A stretch of 64,000 bases of DNA from Planctomycetota bacterium (GTDB lineage Bacteria; Planctomycetota; UBA1135; GCA-002686595): the NCBI GenBank assembly GCA_016795205.1, contig JAEUHZ010000026.1, forward strand, positions 58,419-122,418, in the 5' to 3' direction. The translations under genes and the position numbers were made by a program. The notes below the pieces were generated by a model. It saw only the letters and a program-made list of their open reading frames with translations. It ran no database searches and had not been told where the DNA came from. Shown piece after piece: positions 41,501 through 48,842 of this stretch (position 1 is the first letter of the stretch; the number at the start of each line of letters is the position of its first letter).

Positions 41501-43033
41501 GTGATCCCCATCCCTCAGAGCGCCGCGTCGCGGCGCCTTGCTCCGGCCTTCCTCGCGTTGGGGGCCTTCCTGGCCGCCGCCGGCTGCGGGGCCCAGACCG
41601 ATCCCGCCGCACCCGCCGCGCCGCGTGTGACCCACGTCCGGCTGTCGGGCCCGGTCGACGTTGGGGCGCTGTCGCTCGTCTCGCGCGGGATCCGGGCCGC
41701 CGGCCAGCAGGGTGCGCGCATCCTCCTCCTGGAGCTCGACACGCCCGGCGGCAGCCTCGAGGTCCTGTGGGACCTCCAGAAGCAGCTCCTGGCCGCGGAG
41801 GAGTCGGGGATCGAGCTCGCCTGCTGGATCCACGACCATGCGGCCTCGGCCGGCGCCCTGATCGCGCTGACCGCCAAGAGCGTCTACATGTCGCCCGCCG
41901 GCACCGTCGGCTCCGCCTACCCTGTGCTCGCCGGCCCGCAGGGCCTCATCTCGTTGCCCGAGGACGGCGGTGTCCGCGAGAAGGAAATCTCGTTCCTGCG
42001 GGCCCAGTTCGCCTCGATGGCCGAGCGCCGCGGCCGCCCGGCGGCGCTGGCGAAAGCCATGGTCGATCCGGCCGCGGAAGTGCGTCAGGTGCGCTTGGAG
42101 AACGAGCTCGTGCTGCTCGATCTGGAGGCCTGGGACGACCTGCGCGAGTCCGGGCGACCGTACGAGCTCGTCGCCACGATCAAGGGCCCGGGCAAGATCC
42201 TGAACCTGACCGCGCGGCAGGCGGTCGAGCTGCGTTTCGCGGACGGCATCGCGGACGACCTCGCGGGCGTCCTGCAGCGGCTCGGGCACGGCCTCGACGA
42301 GGTCTCGCCGGCCTTGGAGCGCTCGGCATCCGACCGCGCCGTGGTGTGGATCGAGCGGCTCACGCCGCTCCTGATCCTGGCGGCGCTGCTCCTGGGTTAC
42401 GTCGAGCTGCGCCTCCCCGGCTTCGGGCTGCCAGGCATCCTGTCCGCGGTGTGCTTCCTGACGGTGGTCGCCGGCAAGTACCTGGCGGGCCTGGCTGACG
42501 TGCCGCACCTCGTGGCGGTGGCGCTGGGCCTCGCGCTGCTCGTCGTCGAGCTGCTCGTGGCGCCCGGCACGCTGTGGTTCGGGATCGCCGGCGGGCTGCT
42601 CGTCGCGGGCGGGCTGCTCGCGGCCAGCCTGGGGCCGGGCTTCTCGCTCGACGATCCGTTCCTCGGGTCGCGCATGCTCGACACGGGCATCGAGTACGCG
42701 CTGGTCGGCGCGCTGGCGATCGCGCTGGCGCTGCTGCTGTCGCGCTGGCTGCCCAAGGCGCCCGGGCTGCGCGGCGTGGTCCTGGCGCCCGATCCGGCCG
42801 GCGCCTTCGCCGGCGCGCTGCCCGAGGCGGGCGAGCTGCCCCCGCTGGGCGCCCGCGGCCGCGTGCTCACGGACCTGCGCCCGGTGGGCAAGGTCGCGAT
42901 CGACGGGCGCGCCGAGCTCGAGTACGAGGCCCGCTCCCTGGGGCCGTTCGTCGCCGCCGGGTCGCGCGTGCGCGTCATCGAGGTCGGGGAAGGCCGGCTC
43001 GTCGTGGAGCCGGTGCGGGAGGAGCGGGCATGA
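41501..43033 (+). CDS. NfeD-type membrane serine protease (ClpP-like N-terminus)
   Basis: A 510-residue NfeD protein of the long type. A signal or anchor (FLALGAFLAAAGCGA) is followed by a ClpP-class protease domain with LLLELDTPGGSLEVL and the nucleophile Ser in HDHAASAGALIALTA. About five membrane helices (residues 285-415) come next, then a C-terminal soluble OB-fold (GARGRVLTDLRPVGKVAIDG to RVRVIEVGEGRLVVE). These proteases partner with flotillin/stomatin proteins and may cleave their C-termini. The GTG start is at 41501; a Cys near residue 29 (AAGC) could be a lipobox. The stop overlaps the next nfeD by 4 bases, and floA follows. Confidence 0.9.
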   Translation: MIPIPQSAASRRLAPAFLALGAFLAAAGCGAQTDPAAPAAPRVTHVRLSGPVDVGALSLVSRGIRAAGQQGARILLLELDTPGGSLEVLWDLQKQLLAAEESGIELACWIHDHAASAGALIALTAKSVYMSPAGTVGSAYPVLAGPQGLISLPEDGGVREKEISFLRAQFASMAERRGRPAALAKAMVDPAAEVRQVRLENELVLLDLEAWDDLRESGRPYELVATIKGPGKILNLTARQAVELRFADGIADDLAGVLQRLGHGLDEVSPALERSASDRAVVWIERLTPLLILAALLLGYVELRLPGFGLPGILSAVCFLTVVAGKYLAGLADVPHLVAVALGLALLVVELLVAPGTLWFGIAGGLLVAGGLLAASLGPGFSLDDPFLGSRMLDTGIEYALVGALAIALALLLSRWLPKAPGLRGVVLAPDPAGAFAGALPEAGELPPLGARGRVLTDLRPVGKVAIDGRAELEYEARSLGPFVAAGSRVRVIEVGEGRLVVEPVREERA

Positions 43034-43524
43034 CCTGGCCGATCGTGCTGTTCGTCCTGGGGCTCGTGCTCATCGTGCTCGAGTTCCTCTTCCCGAGCCT
43101 GGGGGCCCTGGGGGCGGCCGCCGCCATCGCCCTGATCGCCGCGGTCTCGTGGGGCTTCGCGATCGACACGGCGGTCGGTGTCAACCTGCTGGTCGCCAGT
43201 GCGGTGGGCGTGCCGATCGCGATCCTGGCCGGCATGAAGCTCCTGCCGAAGAGCCCGATCGGGCGCGTGCTCGTGAACCCCGGCGCGACCTTCACGGACG
43301 GCGCCGCGGTCGATCCGCGCGATGCGTCGTTGCTCGGCCGCGAGGGCGTCGTCGACTCGCTGCTGCGCCCGGCCGGCGTGGCGGAGTTCGACGGTCGCCG
43401 CGTCGACGTCGTCAGCCGCGGCGAGGCCATCGAAGCCGGCGCGCGGGTGCGCGTCATCGAGGTCGCGGGCAACCGCGTCGTCGTCGCCGCCGTGCGCGAG
43501 AACGAACCACCGCGCGTCTCCTGA
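43030..43524 (+). CDS. Short NfeD protein (membrane segments plus OB-fold)
   Basis: A 164-residue NfeD of the short type without a protease domain. Two or three membrane helices (WPIVLFVLGLVLIVLEFLFP, then GAAAAIALIAAVSWGFA and LLVASAVGVPIAILAG) precede an OB-fold beginning LLGREGVVDSLLRPAGVAEF and ending VRVIEVAGNRVVVAAV. The ATG overlaps the stop of the long NfeD gene (ATGA), and floA starts 39 bases after its stop. Short NfeD proteins are thought to scaffold flotillin assemblies; in Bacillus YuaF has this role. The C-terminal OB-fold resembles that of the upstream NfeD, suggesting duplication. Confidence 0.9.
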   Translation: MTWPIVLFVLGLVLIVLEFLFPSLGALGAAAAIALIAAVSWGFAIDTAVGVNLLVASAVGVPIAILAGMKLLPKSPIGRVLVNPGATFTDGAAVDPRDASLLGREGVVDSLLRPAGVAEFDGRRVDVVSRGEAIEAGARVRVIEVAGNRVVVAAVRENEPPRVS

Positions 43525-43563
43525 CGCGCGCGAAACCCCAACGAAAGCCACCGAGTCCCCCTC

Positions 43564-44637
43564 ATGTTCGAGCCCCGCCTCCTCGCCCTGGCCCTGCAGG
43601 CCCGCACCGCCGCCGCGCCGTCCGAAGAATTCCCGCTGTGGAAGCTCGGGCTGTTCCTGGTGCTCGGGCTGTTCCTGCTCGTGTTCCTGGTCATCGTCCT
43701 GCGCTACGCGAACCTGTGGGTCCGCTCGGTCACGACGAACGCCGGGATCGGGCCCTTCGACATGTTCGCGATGAGCCTGCGCAAGGTGAACCCGTCGACG
43801 ATCCTGGATGCCAAGATCATGCTGGTCCAGGCGCGCATCGAGGCCATCACGACGCGCGACATCGAGGCGCACCTCCTGGCCGGCGGCCGCGTGCAGAAGG
43901 TCGTGCAGGCGCTGATCTCGGCCAACCGCGCCGGCATCGACCTCGACTTCCGCACCGCGGCCGGCATCGACCTGGCCGGACGCGACGTGCTCGAAGCCGT
44001 CAAGACCAGCGTGACCCCCAAGGTCATCGACTGTCCCAACCCGGCCTCGGGCAAGAACGAGATCGCCGCCGTCGCCAAGGACGGCATCCAGGTGCTGGCC
44101 AAGGCGCGCGTCACCGTGCGCACGAACATCAAGCGCCTGGTCGGCGGTGCCGGCGAGGAGACGATCATCGCGCGCGTCGGCGAGGGCATCGTCTCCACGA
44201 TCGGCTCCAAGGAGTCGCACAAGGACGTGCTGGAGAACCCGGACTCGATCTCGAAGAACGTGCTGGCGAAGGGGCTCGACGCCGGCACCGCGTTCGAGAT
44301 CGTCTCGATCGACATCGCCGACGTCGACATCGGCGTGAACATCGGCGCGCGGCTGCAGGCCGACCAGGCCGAAGCCGACAAGCGCGTCGCTCAGGCACGC
44401 GCCGAGCAGCGCCGGGCGATGGCCGTCGCGGCCGAGCAGGAGTTCAAGGCGACCGTCCAGGAGAACCGCGCCAAGGTCGTGCTCGCCGAGGCCGAGATTC
44501 CGATGGCCATGGCGGCCGCGCTGAAGAGCGGGAACCTGGGCGTCATGGACCTCTACCGCCTGCGCAACATCGAGAGCGACACCCGCATGCGGCAGGCGAT
44601 CTCCGGTCCGGGCGAAGCGGCCGAGCAGCAGTCCTAG
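43564..44637 (+). CDS. floA: Flotillin-like protein FloA
   Basis: A 357-residue membrane-domain scaffold protein. One hairpin or membrane helix (residues 25-46, [20 protein letters not shown]) precedes the FloA-specific SPFH region: [40 protein letters not shown] and [22 protein letters not shown]-terminal coiled coil rich in Ala/Glu/Gln ([20 protein letters not shown]) follows. FloA organises lipid microdomains and works with NfeD proteins, encoded just upstream. Length and order match FloA rather than eukaryotic-type flotillin. A fourth gene follows 10 bases later. Confidence 0.94.
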   Translation: MFEPRLLALALQARTAAAPSEEFPLWKLGLFLVLGLFLLVFLVIVLRYANLWVRSVTTNAGIGPFDMFAMSLRKVNPSTILDAKIMLVQARIEAITTRDIEAHLLAGGRVQKVVQALISANRAGIDLDFRTAAGIDLAGRDVLEAVKTSVTPKVIDCPNPASGKNEIAAVAKDGIQVLAKARVTVRTNIKRLVGGAGEETIIARVGEGIVSTIGSKESHKDVLENPDSISKNVLAKGLDAGTAFEIVSIDIADVDIGVNIGARLQADQAEADKRVAQARAEQRRAMAVAAEQEFKATVQENRAKVVLAEAEIPMAMAAALKSGNLGVMDLYRLRNIESDTRMRQAISGPGEAAEQQS

Positions 44638-44647
44638 GGCCGCGCGC

Positions 44648-45424
44648 GTGACGCTCCCGATCTTCCTGGGCCTCCTGCCGCAAGAGCAGGGCTTGCCGGG
44701 CTGGTTGATCCAGGCCCTGCTCGTCTTCTTCTTCCTCGTGCTGCCCGTCGTGCGCGGGATCCGCGAGACGATCGCGAAGCGCAAGGAGCTCGCCGGAGAG
44801 CTCGAGCGACGCCGCCGCGCCGGGCCCGAGCGCGAGGCCGAGCCGGATCCCGAGGCGCTGGACCTGGAGGAGGCGCGCCGGCGGTTCGAGGCCATGCTGC
44901 GCGGCGAGCACGCCACCCCGCCGGCCACCCAGGCGGCGCCGCCTCCGCCGCCCGTGCCCCGGCCCACGCTGGCCGACAGTCCCGCTCCACGAGAGCTCGC
45001 AGGCCGGCTTTCGGACCTGCCCCCCGCGCCGGACGAGAACGAGGCCGAGGCGGCTGTCAGCCCCGAGGCGGCGGACGCCGACCACTTCGTCGTCGACGAG
45101 GAGTCGAGCGCCGCGGAAGAGAACGAGCGCCGTCTGCGCGAGGAGCGCGCCTCGCGCGGCGACTACCTGCGCCGCGAGCGCGAGCAGTCCGTCAGCCGGC
45201 GCACCACGGTCACGGCCGACGGCCAGACCTCTTTCGGCGCCCCGACTCCGGCCGCCACGATCCAGCGCGCGACGCGGCCGGAGGTCCTGTTCGCGGGCGG
45301 CGCGGACCCCGCGTCGCGGCGCGCGGCCCTGCGGCGCGCGATCGTGGCCGCCGAGGTGCTGGGCAGCCCGGCCGCGATCCGCGACCCCGAGCACGGCCCG
45401 CTCGGCCTGCGCAGGACCGCGTGA
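44648..45424 (+). CDS. Membrane-anchored protein of the floA operon, unknown function
   Basis: A 258-residue protein from GTG 44648, 10 bases after floA. One membrane segment (GWLIQALLVFFFLVLPVVRG, residues 18-37) is followed by a charged, probably cytoplasmic part: a basic helix (RKELAGELERRRRAGPEREA), a Pro-rich linker (PPATQAAPPPPPVPRPT), acidic stretches and a helical C-terminus (RRAALRRAIVAAEVLGSPAA) that looks like a conserved short motif. Low complexity dominates. Position suggests an accessory of the flotillin-NfeD assembly. The stop overlaps the EVE-protein start, so the two are translationally coupled. I do not recognise a named family. Confidence 0.7.
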   Translation: MTLPIFLGLLPQEQGLPGWLIQALLVFFFLVLPVVRGIRETIAKRKELAGELERRRRAGPEREAEPDPEALDLEEARRRFEAMLRGEHATPPATQAAPPPPPVPRPTLADSPAPRELAGRLSDLPPAPDENEAEAAVSPEAADADHFVVDEESSAAEENERRLREERASRGDYLRREREQSVSRRTTVTADGQTSFGAPTPAATIQRATRPEVLFAGGADPASRRAALRRAIVAAEVLGSPAAIRDPEHGPLGLRRTA

Positions 45425-45924
45425 GCGTGGCCCGGGCGCGCCGGCATTGGCTCCTCAAGACGGAGCCCTCGACCTACGCCTTCGACGATCTGTGGCGCGC
45501 GCCGCGGCGCACGACGGGTTGGGATGGCGTGCGCAACCATCAGGCGAAGCTGTTCCTGCGCGACGGGATGGCCGTGGGCGACCTGGCGCTCGTCTACCAT
45601 TCGAGCACCGAGGCACCCGGCGTGGTCGGCGTCGCGCGCGTGGTCGGGCCGGCCCGGCCGGACCCGACCCAGTTCGATCCACAGGACCCACACCACGAGC
45701 CGTGGGCCACCCCGGAGGCGCCCGTCTGGTGGCTGGTCGACGTCCAGGCCGTGGTGCGGCTGGCGCGTGTCGTGACCCTGGCCGAGTTGCGCGCCGAGCC
45801 CGCGTTGGCGGGCATGGCGCTGCTCCAGAAGGGCCAGCGCCTGTCCGTGCAGCCCGTCGAGCCCGCCCACTTCGCGCGCGTCCTGGCGCTCGCGGGGCTG
45901 CGTCCGGCGGACGTCGAGCGCTGA
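45421..45924 (+). CDS. EVE-domain protein (thymocyte nuclear protein 1-like)
   Basis: A 167-residue single EVE domain, a PUA-like fold that binds modified bases in DNA or RNA. Characteristic features are HWLLKTEPSTYAFDDLWRAP at the N-terminus, WDGVRNHQAKLFLRDGMAVG, LALVYHSSTEAPGVVGVARV and the WWLVDVQAVVRLARVVTLAE strand pair. It begins with GTG at 45421 overlapping the previous gene by 4 bases. EVE proteins are often linked to modification-dependent systems, but nothing of that kind is near here; a role in tRNA or DNA base recognition is possible. Domain call firm, function open. Confidence 0.93.
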   Translation: MSVARARRHWLLKTEPSTYAFDDLWRAPRRTTGWDGVRNHQAKLFLRDGMAVGDLALVYHSSTEAPGVVGVARVVGPARPDPTQFDPQDPHHEPWATPEAPVWWLVDVQAVVRLARVVTLAELRAEPALAGMALLQKGQRLSVQPVEPAHFARVLALAGLRPADVER

Positions 45925-46104
45925 GCCCAAGTTTCTTGGAGTCAAGGGTTTGAGGCCGGGCTCGGCGACCGGAGAGGCACCGCGCGGGGCGCCCGGACGC
46001 GGCCCCGAGCTTGATCGGCGAGGCCTCGCCCGGCTATCCAGACGGCTCCAGACGACCCCTCCGGCCACGCTCCGCGCGGCCCACCACCGAACCAGACTGC
46101 GACG

Positions 46105-46311
46105 ATGAGCCAGAACTACGAGAACCTCGTCAAGGCCGTGAACGATGCTCGCGCGGACGTGGAGAAGGCCGAGGCCGGCAACAAGGCGGCCACCTCGCGC
46201 GTGCGCAAGGCGATGATGGACATCAAGAACATCGCCCAGGACATCCGCAAGGAGATGCTCGAGGTCCGCGACGCGGGCGGCGCGGGCGGCGGCAAGCCGG
46301 CCGGAGGCTGA
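46105..46311 (+). CDS. Histone H1-like (Hc1-type) small nucleoid protein
   Basis: A 68-residue basic/acidic helical protein. The core VEKAEAGNKAATSRVRKAMM followed by DIKNIAQDIRKE closely resembles the N-terminal half of chlamydial Hc1 (a KAEKGNKAA...RVR pattern) and similar short proteins in Planctomycetota and Bacteroidota. The Lys-rich DNA-condensing tail of Hc1 is absent; instead the protein ends in a Gly-rich GGAGGGKPAGG. The ATG at 46105 follows a 180-base gap containing an A/T-rich stretch near 45929-45953 that may be a promoter. A strong hairpin follows at 46357. A nucleoid or helical-bundle role is inferred from similarity only. Confidence 0.82.
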   Translation: MSQNYENLVKAVNDARADVEKAEAGNKAATSRVRKAMMDIKNIAQDIRKEMLEVRDAGGAGGGKPAGG

Positions 46312-46356
46312 GCCCCGGCGGCCCCGGCGGGCGACGTCTCGCCGTCCTGACACCCG

Positions 46357-46381
46357 GACGCCCCGCCGCGCGCGGGGCGTC
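46357..46381 (+). terminator. GC hairpin downstream of the histone H1-like gene
   Basis: A perfect 10-bp stem (GACGCCCCGC with its complement) and a 5-base loop, starting 46 bases after the stop at 46311. No U-tract follows. Its position before the next gene fits a transcript end for the short histone-like gene. Confidence 0.55.
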
Positions 46382-46506
46382 GGCGTTCCGCGCGGCGCCC
46401 TGGGGCGCACGCTGGCCGCCGACACGGCCCGGGCGGACGGCGCGCCCCGCGCCGGGGCGCCGGCGCGCGGGCCCGGCGATTGCGTCGGGCCCGCCGCGCG
46501 GCTTCG

Positions 46507-47112
46507 ATGGCGGACATGAAGCGCTCCCTGTCGGCCCTGCTCCTTCTCGGCGTCGCGCCGCTCCTCGCCTCCACGGGCGCCCGCCCGCGTTCCGAGGAGG
46601 CCTCCGCTCCGCCGGCGCCGCGCACGGTCCTGCTCGTGCGGCACGCCGAGAAGGAAACCGCGCCCGCGGATCCGCGCGACCCCTCGCTCTCCACGCTCGG
46701 GGCCGCACGAGCCGCGGAGCTCGCGCGCGTCCTGGCCCCCGCGCGTGCGACGCGGCTCTTCACGAGCGAGCTGGCGCGCACGCGGGAGACCCTGGGGCCG
46801 CTCTCGGAGGCGCTCGGGATCGCACCTGAGCCGCTCCCGGCCGCGCAGCCGGCGGCGACGCTCGCGGCGCTCGACGCGCTGCCGCCGGGCGCCGTGGCCG
46901 TCGTGTGCGGGCATTCGAACACGGTGCCGCGGATCGCGTCGCTGCTCGGCGTCGAGCTCGCGGGCCTGGTCGAGGAGCGCGGCGCGCGCCTGCTGCCGGA
47001 CGAGGCCTACGACCGGCTGTACGTCGTGACGCGGCCCGCCAGCGGTCCGCCGTCCGTCGTCGAGCTGCGCTACGGCGGGCCCTCGGGCGCGACGGCGAGC
47101 TCGGGCAGGTAG
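46507..47112 (+). CDS. Exported histidine phosphatase family protein
   Basis: A 201-residue member of the histidine phosphatase (phosphoglycerate-mutase-like) superfamily. The N-terminus (MADMKRSLSALLLLGVAPLL) is a signal peptide or anchor, so the enzyme acts outside the cytoplasm. The catalytic motif is the RHA variant in VLLVRHAEKE, with the second Arg in TRLFTSELARTRETLG and the second His in AVVCGHSNTVPRI. It resembles SixA-like or general phosphatases; substrate unknown. The ATG at 46507 is preferred; one at 46516 is nearly equivalent. The 3' end overlaps the convergent mqnD by 43 bases. Confidence 0.85.
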   Translation: MADMKRSLSALLLLGVAPLLASTGARPRSEEASAPPAPRTVLLVRHAEKETAPADPRDPSLSTLGAARAAELARVLAPARATRLFTSELARTRETLGPLSEALGIAPEPLPAAQPAATLAALDALPPGAVAVVCGHSNTVPRIASLLGVELAGLVEERGARLLPDEAYDRLYVVTRPASGPPSVVELRYGGPSGATASSGR

Positions 47113-47930
47113 TCCGGGAGGAGCCCCGCGGCGCGCGCCGCGTGCGACAGCGCCGCGAGCGCCGCCGCGCCCTGCGGCCCCAGATCGCGCGTCCAGGCGT
47201 TCACGTACAGGTCGACGTGCGCGCGGATCACCGCGTCGTCGAGCTCGGCCGCATGGGCCCGCATCGTCGCGAGCGCGGCGTCCGGCTCGGCGCGCGCGAG
47301 ATCGAGGCTCGCGCGGAGCGCGGCGTCGAGCGCGGCCAGCGTCGCCGGGCCCAGCTCGCGCCGCGCGACGATCCCGCCCAGCGGCAGTGGCGCCCCCGTC
47401 CGGGCCTCCCAGGTCGCGCCGAGATCCTCGACCAGGACGAGCCCGCGCCGCGCGTACGTGAAGCGACCCTCGTGGATGCAGACCCCGTAGTCGGCCGCGC
47501 CGCGCTCCAGGGCCGGCAGGATGGCCGAGAAGAGCGTGTGCTCGACCTGGCCCGCCTCACCGTGGAACAGGCGGTAGAGCAGGTGCGCGGTCGTGCGCGC
47601 GCCGGGGCACAGCACGCGCGCTCGCGGGTCGCGTGCCGCGAGCGGCGGAGCGTCCGGGCGCGCGACGAGCAGCGGCCCGACGCCGAAGCCCAGCGCGGAG
47701 CCGGCGCGCAGCACCACGCTCGACGCGCCCCAGGCGAGCGCCGCGGCGAAGCTCACCTTGGCTGCGTCGAAGCGGCCGGCCTCGAAGCCGGCGTTGAGCG
47801 CCTCGATGTCGAGGAGCTCGATCGAGAGCTCGATCCCGCGCGGGCGCACGGCGCCCGTGAGCAGGCCGTGGAAGGCGAACGTGTCGTTCGGGCAGGGCGA
47901 GATGCCGAGCCGCACGCGGCGCGCGTCCAT
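47070..47930 (-). CDS. mqnD: 1,4-dihydroxy-6-naphthoate synthase (futalosine pathway)
   Basis: A 286-residue periplasmic-binding-protein-fold enzyme of menaquinone synthesis. RLGISPCPNDTFAFHGLLTG is the MqnD N-terminal signature, and KVSFAAALAW, GFGVGPLLVA and YGVCIHEGRFTY (catalytic His) are also family features. MqnD converts cyclic dehypoxanthinyl futalosine to 1,4-dihydroxy-6-naphthoate. It lies 4 bases downstream of mqnB on the same strand, which makes the pathway assignment firm. Use of the futalosine route implies menaquinone-based respiration without the classical men genes. The 3' end overlaps the histidine phosphatase gene. Confidence 0.94.
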   Translation of the reverse strand: MDARRVRLGISPCPNDTFAFHGLLTGAVRPRGIELSIELLDIEALNAGFEAGRFDAAKVSFAAALAWGASSVVLRAGSALGFGVGPLLVARPDAPPLAARDPRARVLCPGARTTAHLLYRLFHGEAGQVEHTLFSAILPALERGAADYGVCIHEGRFTYARRGLVLVEDLGATWEARTGAPLPLGGIVARRELGPATLAALDAALRASLDLARAEPDAALATMRAHAAELDDAVIRAHVDLYVNAWTRDLGPQGAAALAALSHAARAAGLLPDYLPELAVAPEGPP

Positions 47931-47934
47931 GGCC

Positions 47935-48639
47935 TCAGCCCTCGCGCCGCAGGAGTTCGAGCGCGCACAGCCGCGCGGCGGCCAGCGCCGCGGGGATGCG
48001 CCAGCGTCCCGGGTCGCGGTCGCCCACGACGTTCGAGATGCCGCGCACGATGTGGCAGGGCACGCCGAGCAGCGCGCAGGAGAGGGCCACGGCGAAGCCC
48101 TCCATGTCCTCGGCCAGGGCCTCCGGGAAGCGCTCGCGGCGCAGCGCGGCCTGCGCGGGCGAGGCCGAGGCCGCGCACGTCGACAGCAACAGCGCCGTGC
48201 GCGCCGCGTCGCGCAGCAGCGCCGGGTCGTGCAACACGCTCGGATCGAACTCGCGGCGCGCGGCCAGCACGATCCGGTCGTGGATGGCCTCCGCGCCGCC
48301 GGAGCCTGGCCACTGCGGGAAGCCCAGGGCCGCCGGCCCCGCGAGCTCGCGCCCCTCGCCGGCGCCGATGCCCTCGACGGCCACGGCGTCGAACGCCAGG
48401 GCCCGACCGAGCGGCAGGAGCTCGGGGTCGAACGTGCCCGCGATGCCGACCAGCACGACGCGCGCGGGCCGCAGCGTGGCGAGCAGCTCGGCCGTGCGGG
48501 CCGCGGCCGCGATCGGTCCGAACCCGCACAGGGCGACGATGCCCAAGCCGGCGTCGAACCCGCCCTGGTCCTCGAGCCGGCGCTCCTCGACCGCGGTCGG
48601 GATCAGGATGAGGGTGGGAGAGCCGGGCGGGGGCCGCAC
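47935..48639 (-). CDS. mqnB: Futalosine hydrolase
   Basis: A 234-residue nucleoside-phosphorylase-like hydrolase that releases hypoxanthine from futalosine. Features are LILIPTAVEERRLED near the start, VALCGFGPIAAAARTAELLA, VVLVGIAGTFDPELLPLGRA and ALAEDMEGFAVALSCALLGV (nucleobase-binding MEGFA) followed by VRGISNVVGDRDPGRW with the catalytic Asp. I favour the GTG start at 48639; the frame is open to 48747 but the extra 36 residues are Arg/Pro-rich and unlike the family. It forms a two-gene unit with mqnD. mqnA and mqnC are not in the window. Confidence 0.9.
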   Translation of the reverse strand: MRPPPGSPTLILIPTAVEERRLEDQGGFDAGLGIVALCGFGPIAAAARTAELLATLRPARVVLVGIAGTFDPELLPLGRALAFDAVAVEGIGAGEGRELAGPAALGFPQWPGSGGAEAIHDRIVLAARREFDPSVLHDPALLRDAARTALLLSTCAASASPAQAALRRERFPEALAEDMEGFAVALSCALLGVPCHIVRGISNVVGDRDPGRWRIPAALAAARLCALELLRREG

Positions 48640-48842
48640 GGGGGGGAGTGTGGGCGCTCTCCCGCGAGATGGCAACGACGCCGGGGCGGTCCGGACTTCG
48701 CGCGCCCGCGATCCGCGCCTGACGCGCAGTTCACGCGCAGCGGGCACACTGCCCCTCGACGCGCGCCGCGCCGTGGCCCCCGACCCGGGGCGCGCGCGGT
48801 CCGGATCCTCACCCTCCCTCGAGCACCGCCCAGAGCACCGCC

